Source: Apostichopus japonicus
Taxonomy: Eukaryota; Echinodermata; Holothuroidea; Aspidochirotida; Stichopodidae
DNA length: 64,000 bases
Direction of reading: 5' to 3'
NCBI RefSeq assembly: GCF_037975245.1
Contig: NC_092571.1
Span: forward strand, 26,240,564 to 26,304,563
The notes below the pieces were generated by a model, which did no database searches, had not been told where the DNA came from, and was given only the letters and a program-made list of their open reading frames with translations. Below are positions 13,501-23,182 of this stretch, piece by piece (position 1 is the stretch's first letter; the number at the start of each line of letters is the position of its first letter). The position numbers and the translations under genes were made by a program.

Positions 13501-16154
13501 ACCATGACTTACAAGAAAAAATTTATGGTAAAATGTTACACAATATGAGAAAACTGCTATACATGTGAAAAGTTGTATAGCATCTTTCGTAGACAGGAAC
13601 CATGATAGCCTTTTATATGACACAGTTCAGAACAAACTGCTACACTAAATTTGTAGACTAAATTATTCTCTGACACAGAATTTTTTTTTCCTTCAATATC
13701 TCTGATGAAGACTTTGTTGTTCCTGTTGATCCTTTTATTTTGTAATAAATAGAGGAAATGAAAATTCTATTCATTCAGCTTGCGTTTGCACATGTAACAG
13801 GTGATGAAATTAGAGTGTAATTTGTAACTCTTCCACAGCAGATTAAGGAAGGAAACCACAGGGAATATTAAGACTATCCTTCATAGAAAGGTCTTGGAAG
13901 ACAGCGTTTCGAGCAGTTTACAAATGTGAACTTCATTGAAAACATACATTAACGAGTGTTAGGTCAGTGGTTATAACGCCTGTGCATCCAATCATTAAGG
14001 TCCCTGGTTCAAGTCACTCCAAGATTAATGTATGCATGTCGTCCAATGTTACAGAGTTGTTGACAATTGACAATTCATAATCATAAATAATCATAAATAT
14101 GAATGTAAGAGACTGACTTTGGTCAACTTGCGGCTTTGATAAGCCAATGAGGCTTCTTCGCAAGTTCCTGCTTGCTGGAGGATCTAAAATACATACATAC
14201 ATACATATGTTGGGCTGTGAAATCTCTTGATGACAAGAAATCAAATCTCTTGATGACAAGAAAATTTAACGACATTACTCTAGATCGTTAAAAGTACTGT
14301 ACAGTACAGCACTAACATAGTTAAGAAGTCTGAAGTTCCCATTTTGTAGGTTAAAATATTCTGTGGTTATAGACACAGGTCTTGGATCTAATTCTTGCTG
14401 AAGGTGATATTGAGGAAATTCAATAGAAGGGTGACAACAATTTATTGTGCAATTAAACATGTGATATATGGTCACACATACAGGTTAAATTTCTGTGTAT
14501 AGATTTGAATATACTCACTTGAATTAACACTTTAGTAGCCGTTTTAATAGTTGAAGTGGGAATTGCCCTGCAAAATGTCAGAACATGAAAATTAGAAAAT
14601 TAAATGAATTTGATTTACTCGCAAAAAATAATCTTAAAGACACGGTAATTTATTCTTTGTGGCTATACACAGCTTTACTATAATAGTGATGGTTACACTG
14701 AGGACTTACAATTAACACAACACTGCATCATACGTGAATGCTTGGAAAAATAGATCTGACAATATTTAAGATAATTAAGCATGCAACATGGGCATACAGT
14801 ACATATTGAAACACAAATGTTGCTCAAGAGCAGCCCCATGTCAGCTTGCAGGGGCACAGAGGGCCGTACCCCCCCCCCCCCTCCACACCACAAAACATAA
14901 CTTTAGTAATTACAGGACAAGAGAATTATATGCCCATCCTTAAAATTGTTGGTGCTTCTATTACACTGAAGTCAAGTATATACATCGGCATACTCAAGAG
15001 ATATGCAATTATTCAATTATGATGAGTCATTGATCAGGCTTAGCCTACATAGATTTCTCTGTGTTGGCAAAGTCAATAAAACTTGACACTGTACAATACT
15101 GTTTATAATGCTAAGTCACACAAACATGACATGCTTTAGTGGCATGATTAAAGACCAATGTTCACTGGTAAAGTCAAATAATTTCAATGGAGTAGCTAAC
15201 CATTAAAATGGTAGTTTATACTACTGTATATGCTGTGGTATACTGTACATGTTCAAAGCATTTAGAGTGATAATCGTACAATTAAACAGTAAATTCACTG
15301 AAGGCAATCATATTACTGTAGCACTCCATTCACCAAGCACATATAATTTATATAGAGACTGAGAGATCTTAATTTAGCTCCGCTACACACACACTGACTG
15401 ATGGAAGAAGTCTGATAAAAGATCAATGCAAACCGATGACTACATAGACTGTCCAGATGTATGTAGTAAATTATCCTGAAAACTCATAATCATGTAGCCT
15501 TTATAATCATAATTTCCACACACTGAACAACTGATGTTGTTCTGTCCATGCATATACTGTCCATGCATACACAACAATACTGCACTGAAAGGTATACTGT
15601 AGTTTCATGCTGGTTAGATGTAAATTACTGCCCCCCGAGCCCTCCCCCACCCTCCTTTGTCACCACATTGATGACAGTCATGGAGATGAAATATGTTGGT
15701 TTGGCCTGTCTGAACTGACAATGACTATAACATTTAGCTAAAACTTGAAGATCAGTTAAATTGCAGACTAAAAGCACACCCCAATTTGAACCCCCTAGGT
15801 AAATTTATACATGATAATCGAGTAGAGAGGTTTGGGCCAAATTCAGTCATGAGCTCTGTAAATGATTCATGTACAGTAATGAACCTGCAAAGCAATCTTA
15901 AAGACTTCTGAATGTCTTAACTTCCAATTATATTAATATTATAACAAAATAAAAACCAAAATATGGAGTGTCTGATTATCCTTGTAAGACTGTAGTGTAC
16001 AGGGTATGTCTGACCGAGCTAGGATTGTATGTATTCCAGCTACAATACATGAAAAACTATAAATGTACAGAGGAAGGAGAGAAAGTTAACTAGTTGACCA
16101 GGATCAAATTACTTATAATAACATATATACTTACATTCTAGTCGTTTCTTGCAT
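1518..16154 (-). CDS. Gene A: single-pass receptor-like protein with TNFR-like Cys-rich domain and EGF domain
   Basis: Coding exons in transcript order: 16154-16135, 14567-14519, 12920-12780, 12058-11934, 11125-11044, 9961-9784, 8326-8204, 7049-6933, 5629-5597, 4826-4779, 1564-1518. All introns are GT-AG and the phases join without a stop, giving 963 nt (320 residues plus stop). Residues about 7-36 form a signal-peptide-like segment. A Cys-rich block follows, with Cys at 74, 94, 107, 113, 114, 116, 128, 131, 137 and 152. After an acidic Ser/Thr linker comes an EGF-like domain (203-237), then a transmembrane helix (about 248-270) and a 45-residue tail. The G-T-Y then C-x2-C pattern resembles TNF-receptor repeats, so a cell-surface ligand-binding role is inferred. 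There is no death domain. Least certain are the start (Met1, or Met7 made across a splice) and the last exon. It is a paralogue of gene B. Confidence 0.7.
3848..4183 (+). mobile_element. TTAA-bounded MITE, copy 1
   Basis: It starts TTAAAGGCATTGAAGACTCG and ends with the inverted form near 4165-4183 (GCGAGTCTTC...). The interior matches the other copies at 19.5, 20.7-23.2, 26.5 and 46.5 kb. It is non-coding and sits in the last intron of gene A. The TTAA ends suggest a piggyBac- or Kolobok-type mobiliser. That is an inference from target preference only. Confidence 0.8.
6260..6622. mobile_element. Non-autonomous hAT-type element H1
   Basis: The ends are CAAGGGCGTAGGAA and its near-perfect inverted copy TTCCTACGCCACTG. 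It is flanked by an exact 8-bp target duplication GAAAGGAA (6252-6259 and 6623-6630), as expected for hAT insertion. The 363-bp interior is G/C-run rich and non-coding. It lies in the gene A intron between exons 8 and 9. Confidence 0.85.
6933..7049 (-). CDS. Gene A exon 8: transmembrane helix
   Basis: A 117-nt exon, phase 1-1. It encodes about 23 uninterrupted hydrophobic residues (about 248-270) ending in aromatic and Cys residues, then G-K-T-K as a positive cytoplasmic anchor. With the upstream signal sequence this predicts a type I topology. The gene B equivalent is 31968-32093. Confidence 0.85.
7424..7930. repeat. 43-bp minisatellite in a gene A intron
   Basis: About a dozen tandem copies of a G-rich unit containing GGTACATGGAAGAGGATGGG. 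The full period is 43 bp (landmarks at 7456, 7499, 7542), with shorter deletion variants from about 7660 onward. It lies between the transmembrane and EGF exons of gene A. In transcript sense it is almost pure pyrimidine. The long overlapping frames on both strands here are repeat artefacts. Confidence 0.95.
8204..8326 (-). CDS. Gene A exon 7: EGF-like domain
   Basis: A 123-nt exon, phase 1 at both ends, with clean splice sites. It encodes one complete six-cysteine EGF-like module with spacing C-x5-C-x5-C-x10-C-x1-C-x8-C and the usual N-G-G-T-C motif and a G-W-x-G-x-x-C end. No calcium-binding signature (D-x-D/N-E) precedes the first Cys. The symmetrical 1-1 phase is classic for shuffled EGF exons. 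Gene B lacks it. Confidence 0.9.
9784..12058 (-). CDS. Gene A exons 4-6: TNFR-like Cys-rich domain and acidic stalk
   Basis: Exons 12058-11934, 11125-11044 and 9961-9784, with phases 0-2, 2-0 and 0-1. The central spacing is C-x12-C-x5-CC-x-C-x11-C-x2-C-x5-C, with a G-T-Y motif after the third cysteine of the CC-x-C group. Gene B has exactly the same spacing in its matching exons. The third exon continues into a stalk rich in Asp, Glu, Ser and Thr (residues about 155-198), which contains an N-x-T glycosylation site. The TNFR assignment rests on pattern only: the final Cys pair typical of vertebrate repeats is incomplete. Confidence 0.7.
10590..11010 (+). mobile_element. Two related tRNA-derived SINE copies, type 3
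   Basis: A tRNA-like head at 10858-10932 (A-box-like TAGCTTAGTG, B box GGTTCAAATCC) runs into a tail containing TTTGCTCCTTTCCATC and CATTTACTTTCATATAA. A related partial copy just upstream (B-box-like GGTTCGAACCC near 10614, similar tail to about 10710) lies in the same orientation. Both sit in the gene A intron between exons 5 and 6. Confidence 0.6.
13101..13178 (-). repeat. tRNA-like sequence (SINE head or tRNA pseudogene)
   Basis: The minus strand reads as a tRNA-like A box (GGCTAATTGGTTAGG) and a perfect B box (GGTTCGAATCC) with a plausible T arm. The anticodon arm does not pair well, so a working tRNA is not claimed. It lies in the gene A intron between exons 2 and 3. Confidence 0.5.
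13953..14212 (+). mobile_element. tRNA-derived SINE, type 2, second copy
   Basis: The head at 13953-14025 has box A (GGTCAGTGGTTATAACGCC) and box B (GGTTCAAGTC). The body matches 940-1194 read on its minus strand, and the tail ends CTTGCTGGAGGATCT followed by CATA-type repeats. It is antisense to gene A within the intron between exons 2 and 3. Confidence 0.7.
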
Positions 16155-16218
16155 GCACTTGGCAAGTCGGCTTTCCCATAGACTTGTTATTGGTTGCACG
16201 GCCGATTTGACAAATCTG

Positions 16219-16400
16219 AACAATAATAATAATAATAATAATAACTAAGATTTATAATGCGCTAATTATAAACAAAATAGTTGTCAAAAGCGCCATACAT
16301 ATAAAAATGAGTAGAAAAAAAAGCAAAAACAATAATGCAACAATGAAATATAGTTACAAATCAAATTGAAAAATGTTTAGCATAGAGGTAGGTTTATAGT
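16219..16400. repeat. AAT microsatellite with SINE-tail-like GCGC motifs
   Basis: An (AAT)n tract at 16224-16246 is followed by TTTATAATGCGCTAATTATAAA and later CAAAAGCGCC. This is the same arrangement of paired GCGC motifs seen in the type 1 SINE tail near 600-660. It abuts the proposed acceptor side of gene A exon 1, so the 5' border of that exon is uncertain. Confidence 0.4.
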
Positions 16401-19400
16401 TAAATGCATTGACAATCAAAATGTCAATGCATACTACTGGTCATTCAATGATTTGTTTTCAATTGCTTTAGTATTTAACTAAATGTTGAAGCAACTTTGA
16501 TCATTTTCTGTAGATTCATGTTTGTAGCAAAACTAAAGTACTGTTTATATGACCATAAAAGATTTATCATATCTGATAAAATGTCGTAGTTATCCCTTTT
16601 TCAAAGTTCAAAAAAAGACAAACAGAAAGCTGTTCAAATCAAATTCCATGCACATACTGTACTATACTGTATACCACTTCTACAGTTTACCCTTGATGGT
16701 AAGTGTACGTGCATACACAATGTACTGTTGTACAAAAAATTCAGTGTATGCTAGATAGCTCTATACAGTGTGTTATAGTGTTAACATTTATTTGTTTGAG
16801 TATATACTGCACATACATGCTGTACATACTGTACCAAGCTGATCATTAACTTTCCTTGCATTCACCTCTAGTGAGGCATTACTTTAGCTGCTGAACTCCC
16901 TAAGTTGCAATACATTATAACTACAGTAGTTTAAAAATCATTACAATTAATGTACAAAAAAACCACCTCTCTTAATATGGTACACATCACACATGGAGGT
17001 TCATACTGTATGTAATTCAAATGCACTCTGTGGATAGGGACATATCAGTATAGGAACAATAAAGTTCAAGATTAAACAGGTCAAAACGGGTGGAGTATTC
17101 ATGAGTACAAAGTTCACACAGTTCAAACAATCCACATTTCATATCAAGAAATCTGAAACCGCTGAGGGGCTGGCCAGATATTACCGGATGGATCTGGTTT
17201 TTTGTTTAACAAAATACCAAATATTTGGACTCACACTGCACTTGTAGTAAAATGAAACCACTTTTCTATGATTAAATTGGATAAAGTTGATTATTCATCT
17301 ATGTAGCTTTTTATCCAGGTTTGAAACCAATGAGAAATTTTAATTTGCACAGATTTTCATGGCATGACTAAGTAGTTAAATTAGGAAAATATATCCAAAA
17401 TTATGATCACAATTTTGAGGGTTTTGGTCCAGACTTATATTTTTATTTTCATACTTGGTCACAGGATGCACTTTACTTAGTACAACCATGGAGCTATAAA
17501 CTGTTATAGCTCCATGGTACAAAGTTCTACCAATAAGCTATACATATACAGTAGGCTATACTAGGATACTTGGTGACAGCACTGTACTTGGTAGCAACTG
17601 CCAACAGTCCCGAATATGAGAATATTTAATTTCCTTAATTGGAAGTGAAGAGTCGATGAAAATTTCTTGTTTCAGAAATAACATTTTCTGTAACAATTGG
17701 AGACCAAAGTTTAGAAAACTGCAAGTCTTACATAATGTAATTTTTTGGTACAATTCCTTGCTTGAATTACTCACTGGTCGAACAATTGCAAACTCACGTA
17801 CTTCATGAGCTGTTTTATGGCTATATATAATTTAATTTTCCCACTTTTTTTTTTACTGCACAATACTGCAAGAAATGACAAATTCTAAATTCTTTGGATG
17901 TTATACAAAAGTTCTTGTGTGCTAATTCAACATTCTTTTTTTCTTTCACTACAAGACTCAGCTAGTGAAAGAGAAAATGGAGAATGTCCAATATGTGCGT
18001 ATGTACAGTAGGTCGATCACCAGGTCTTAGGAATTTTGGACATGTTTCGTACAGAGGACATTATCTGGGGGTTGTGGGGTGAAGAGGGGGGGGGGAGAGG
18101 TCTTGGATATACTGAATAGGCATTACAAATTATTGTTACTTGTTATGATTTACGACTAAGGACTGCACTGTCTTTCATTATAAGATGTACATTGTTGTAG
18201 TAATTGAAAATGTTAACATGAAAGTATCTACAGTACAGTATACTGTAGATTGTAAGTACAGTACCTTGAAAAGAAGTTGTCAGTTATTTATTTTGAGTCC
18301 TGTGCAATTCTTTCTGGCCTTTTGTTTTATGAGAAGGGCTTAAATTTGATCATTAGTTTGAGGAAGGTATCACAAGATAACTGTAAATGTGTCACTAGAA
18401 AGATATTCTATATGTGACTTTAAAAATAACTTGTTTTGCCAGAAAGAGTGCAACAGACTGTACAGTATGTATTTTATGTTCAAAGTTAAATTCTTTTTTG
18501 GATCTTACATGCTTACCTAAAAATGGTAGCTTGTATTTAATTTTTCATTGATGTTGGCACTTTCATGCATTTATACTGACTACATATAGTTTCAATTTCA
18601 ATACTTGAGCCATATTGTACAGAAGACATCCAACTAACTCACTAAATGTACAGTTATATGCAGTGAATGTACACAATTATGATTGCACTGTATTGTACAT
18701 AAAGCAAATTTTAAGCTGAAATGACTTCAACTGTGAGTGTTTAAAATTTAAAAAATTTTCAATGCAGTGAATAACTAATTAGTGTGCAAGTTTATAGCAG
18801 TCCTAAAAGGCTCTGACTTTTCAATTGTCTCCTTTAAATGCAATACGGTACCAGGCAGGGATATAGCCCGGTATAGCTCCTCCCCTTTCAGTACTGAATA
18901 AAATAAAAATTTAACTAACAGCAGGAAATATCATTACAGACTCTTTTCAGGTTAGAGGAAGCTAAGCCACCCTTCTCAATGATCGAATTCCCCTTAAACT
19001 TTGTCTGCTACTGATACAATACTCTTATTATTGTTTATTTCCTGCAACATGGGAGGCATTTTGGGCCATATTAAAGTACATCATGGTGCTCCATTAGATG
19101 TAATAATGCTTTTGTGAGATGTGCCCCTTTTAAAATTCTGCTCCCCCCCCCCCTTTCAAGTTTCTGGCTACGTCCTTGGTACCAGGCTGTGTAAAACAAT
19201 TCTATGTACAGTACCTTGGAATTTGTATAACAATTTGACCATTTTGGGAAGCATTTTTGGGATGCCATATATATTGGATAAGTTATTCCCTGAAATGTTA
19301 CATTAAATTTATAACAGAGTGCATTTGACCATTTCTTCACCTTCCCCTTACCCTAGGTTCACCTATACAATCTCTTTGCTAGCAGCAACAGAAAGGTGAA

Positions 19401-19545
19401 GGGTTTCTGTTGTAGAGAGTTACTGTGGAGGTCAAAGTTTAAAATCCAAACACAGATAACAGGTTCATCCTGTACAACCACTCACCCAGGCACCGAAATG
19501 GCACAAGTATTGAATCAGAGTCCTACATAAGTACTAATAAATACA
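16401..19545. other. Intergenic AT-rich DNA upstream of gene A
   Basis: No convincing exons. A perfect short inverted repeat lies at 17485-17518. A segment at 17556-17774 is open on the minus strand but has no splice-supported link to gene A. CTGTA/TACAG-rich simple sequence is common here. Confidence 0.4.
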
Positions 19546-20257
19546 CAAAAAGAAATGTCAAATGCCAGTAATCTTACCTAGTTTCGAATGAGGTTTAACA
19601 TAAGTGTTAAACAACACCATCGATCCCAGAAAATACACACACAGCTTGCTATAAAGTTAAAGTTAAAGTTGAAGGTTTACAGTCTTGTATGAGGCTAATT
19701 GCCTCCTCACATGACTTTACAACTTAACCCCTGGTCATTGGTAACTTGTCACACCCACACACCAAAGTGTGCACAATTCAATCAATCTCTCCTGGGGCAC
19801 CACAGTGCACCACAACCACGTGTCCCCCGGGGGACTTCCCATAGGGTGCAGCCACAAACCGGCGCACGCAACTATATTTACAAGTTACCTCGCAAGTCCC
19901 CATTTATACACCTGGGTGAAGAGAGGCAATGGAGATAAAGCGCCTTGCCCAAGGACACAACGCAATGATCTGGCCAGGGCTCGAACCTGTAATCCTTAGA
20001 TAACAAGTCCACTGCCTTAACCACTTGACCACAACGCCCTCCTATCATCGGTATTTAGACACTAGTGTGCAGTCAGTACATACAGCTGCGGTCAATACCC
20101 ACAGCACAGTGCATAGCTGCGTAGACAAGTCTAGATAAAAGATAACAAGGTATTACGTTTCATTACTGTCTGCATTTTGTAGCGACAAGGGAAGAACTTC
20201 ACTTGCAAGCAACAATCAGATGTTTCTTTGTGCGCAAGTCTTCACTCCCTTTAAGTA
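19546..20257 (-). mobile_element. TTAA-bounded MITE, copy 2, split by a SINE
   Basis: MITE sequence in minus orientation runs from about 19546 to 19651 and resumes at about 20044-20257. The gap is a type 1 SINE. The right end carries the element's 3' tip rather than its 5' tip, so the copy is rearranged. Confidence 0.7.
19652..20043 (-). mobile_element. tRNA-derived SINE, type 1, nested in a MITE
   Basis: On the minus strand: tRNA-like head near 20040-19970 (GGTCAAGTGGTTAAGG, GGTTCGAGCC), the shared body with TTGTGTCCTTGGGCAAG, and an AACTTT-repeat tail near 19655-19672. It interrupts a TTAA MITE, so it is the younger insertion. Confidence 0.75.
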
Positions 20258-20687
20258 TAAGCAAAGCTATGGATGTGTTGCTATAGTACGGTAAAGTTAG
20301 AAATATCAACATATACATATTAATATTTGATATGTACCTCTATACTAATTGTTCATTGTTGCTACAGTAGTTGCTAAAAACACAGCTTCTCTACCTTTTC
20401 CACTACAGAAGGAATACCATATTTTGACAGTGCAGTACTTTAGATCTAATCTTCTGATAACAAAATCAGTGTAGTATTGTACTGGAACAGATTTGATTTG
20501 CACAGCTGTTACATAAAGTACATAATCATACAGTACTGTATATAGTCACACATGTATATGAAATTCCACCTGCACTATATATACATACATGTATACTATA
20601 TAACAATAAACCACAGTCTAGACACAGGTCTCCCATTCGATCAAAAGGTCATCAGCATATTCGGTATATATGTAAAACCCCAAAAAC

Positions 20688-20947
20688 GTGTGACACACAG
20701 CTTGTTACCATCGGTAATTAGACACTAGAGTATAGTCAGTACATACAGCTACGGTCAATACCCACAACATAGTGTACAAAGCAGCTGTGGACATCTCAGG
20801 TCTAGATGAAAGATAACAGGGTATATAACGTTTCATTACTGTCTACATTTTTTAGCGACAAGAAAAAAACTTCACTTGCAAGCAGCAGGAAGTTAAACTT
20901 TTTCAGATGGCAACACGCGGTTTGGGGCAAGTCTTCAATGCCTTTAA
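20688..20947 (-). mobile_element. TTAA-bounded MITE, copy 3 (3'-truncated)
   Basis: It lacks the distal tip at the low-coordinate side but has an intact 5' end at 20947. It shares its TTAA (20944-20947) with the next copy. Confidence 0.7.
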
Positions 20948-21090
20948 AGGGTGTGAAGACTCATGCTAAAGAAACGTCTAATGCCGTCTGCATTTTGTAG
21001 CGACAAGAAAAAACTTCACTTGCAAGCAACAGGAAGTTAACTTTTTCAGATGGCGGCACGCGGTTTGGGGCGAGTCTTCAATGCCTTTAA
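20944..21090 (-). mobile_element. TTAA-bounded MITE, copy 4 (internal deletion)
   Basis: Both terminal repeats are present (TTAAAGGGTGTGAAGACTC at one end, GAGTCTTCAATGCCTTTAA at the other) around a shortened interior of about 150 bp in total. It shares TTAA with its neighbours on both sides. Confidence 0.7.
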
Positions 21091-23182
21091 AAGGTGTGAA
21101 GACTCTTGCAAAAAGAAACATCTAATGTCGGTAATCTGACCTAGCTTCGAATGAGATGTAACAGAAGTGTTAGACACCACCATAATATACACACACAGCT
21201 TGCTTCCATCGGTAATCGGTAATTAGACACTAGTGTATAGTCAGTACATACAGCTAAGGTCAATACCCACAAAATAGTGTACAAAGCAGCTATGGACATC
21301 TCAGGTATAGATAAAAGAAAACAAGGTATCACGTTTTATTACCAGTGGCGTCACCAGACTTTTCAGTCTGGGGGGGCACAGGGGGGGCACCAGCATTTGA
21401 TGGGGGGGCACTTAGGTGGATACGGATCGCCGTCCTGGGGGAGGGGTCTAAGAGGAGGGGGTGCCCCTCCAGGCGCGGTAGAACGGGAAAATTATTGGGG
21501 GGGGCTAATGTGTAGAGACTATCTAAGCGGAGCGCCACCATCGGTTGGCGCGGAGCGTACAAGAAATTTTTGGGTTTTTCAAACCCCCAGATGGCCGGAA
21601 ACGGCACTTCCCGAGTGTTTTATGCTGCGAATACCTTGCCCTAAAATATGGGTCTCTTGCCTGCAATTTCTCAGATTGCACGTAAAAGTCTGTAAAAACA
21701 ATGTAATTTGTATATTCGATGGTGTTTTAAGAGAGTAGCTATTACTCGTAGTGTACTCGCAAAGACGTTTTTGAGTGTAGTAAGGGGATGTTGGAGAACT
21801 GGCTGAAATGAAGCAAGTCATTGGCCTAAGACGAAGTTGTGTTGCGCTTACCGGTACTCACACTCACTGCTTCCACTTTTCACGGGGCGTGAAGACGCCG
21901 TTGGGGTGACAATGTGGTCTATAGCCAGGGGACGGGCCGAGGGTCCCCCAGCATTTACTAAAATTATTACACCTATATAGTATACGTGTGCATCGGACAG
22001 ATCGACAAGTATATTCATTGAAAAATGGGCAGATGCACGTTTCGGAGCCTTAGTAAATATTGGGGGGGGGGCTTATCATGCATTTGCCCCCTCAACTTTT
22101 TCAATGGGGGCTGAGCCCCCCAAGCCCCCCGGTTCCGCCGCCACTGCCCCCCTCCCCTTTGGAAAATTTTCGCATACGGAGGATGGGCTAGATGCAAAAT
22201 GCTGCCACATTTGATACTAAATTCGATCTGAAGATATCTCCAGAAATTGCTATTTTTGAGGTAATGATTTTAACAAGGGGCAGAATTTTGCAGAGGATAT
22301 GAACCACATGCTGTCGATATTATGCCTAACCCTATATCAATAGAACCTACATTTGTTGAATTAATGTGTGCATGACCCCCGACTCCTTTCTTGTCTTTCT
22401 CGTTTTCGCCCATTATCTGTTAAGATGTAACAGGTTCCAGCATCGTTATTGGCTCCTATCAGGGATCTCACCATGCAATCCAAAGTTTGATCACACATCG
22501 AGTATGGCTCAGTATGCAGGTGTGAACATTCGCCATTTGTTCCTACAAGCATCTAACCTCAAATGACCTCTGCACCCCCTACACAACAGGGTTAATATAT
22601 GGGTCCACAAATATAGGCAAGTATGGTGCCTGCGGACCCTCACATTCTCACATTTCGTCAGCTCCTAACCTGTCAACCTCAGACCAAGGCAACATATTGC
22701 AGTACCCTCACTTCTCACAGTCATGTAGCTCGCGAAGCGGAAGTGTATATCCGCTGGTATGGCGTGAGCACTGACACATTCAATGTAAATATCGACACCT
22801 GTTGTGATGGCGCAGGTCACGACTTCGATAACCGACGTTCAAGGATAAACTTTTTCATTTTTTCGCAGCTCATTTGAAGAAAATACGAATTACTGTGCTT
22901 CTTTGTCCTTATGAAAAACCAACTCAGATGATGGGAGTTGAATATAACAAAATATATATATATTTTTTTTACCAACCCAAATCTCAGATGGGGGGGCACT
23001 CGGGGGGGCACTGGGTTTTCCAGGGGGGGCACGTGCCCCCCCTGGCCCCCCCTTGGCGACGCCACTGTTTATTACTGTCTGCATTTTGTAGCGACAAGAA
23101 AAAAACTTCACTTGCAAGCAACAGGAAGTTAACTTTTTCAGATGGCGGCACGTAGTTTGGGGCGAGTCTTCAATGCCTTTAA
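21087..23182 (-). mobile_element. TTAA-bounded MITE, copy 5, split by a hAT element
   Basis: Terminal repeats lie at 21087 onward and at 23160-23182. After removing the inserted hAT element (21343-23067) and one copy of its target duplication, 363 bp remain, the same length as the uninterrupted copy at 46531-46893. Confidence 0.8.
21343..23067. mobile_element. hAT-type element H2 (1.7 kb, non-autonomous)
   Basis: The ends are CAGTGGCGTCACCA and the inverted TTGGCGACGCCACTG. An exact 8-bp target duplication TTTATTAC lies at 21335-21342 and 23068-23075. The interior has several poly-G/poly-C cores and a segment (about 21520-21615) that recurs at 24.8, 44.9, 49.8 and 51.3 kb. No transposase domain is seen in any frame. 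Confidence 0.9.

Noticed and set aside
16135-16215. Similarity of V-K-x-A-V-Q-P in gene A exon 1 to gene B exon 2
   Set aside because: The match is short, lies in a different exon relative to the conserved phases and falls upstream of the likely gene A start. It is treated as chance.
17556-17774. Minus-strand ORF as an upstream exon of gene A
   Set aside because: No acceptor and donor pair gives a phase that joins to exon 1 convincingly.
21277-21738. 153-codon ORF
   Set aside because: It spans the junction of a MITE and hAT element H2 and consists of Gly-rich translation of poly-G cores.
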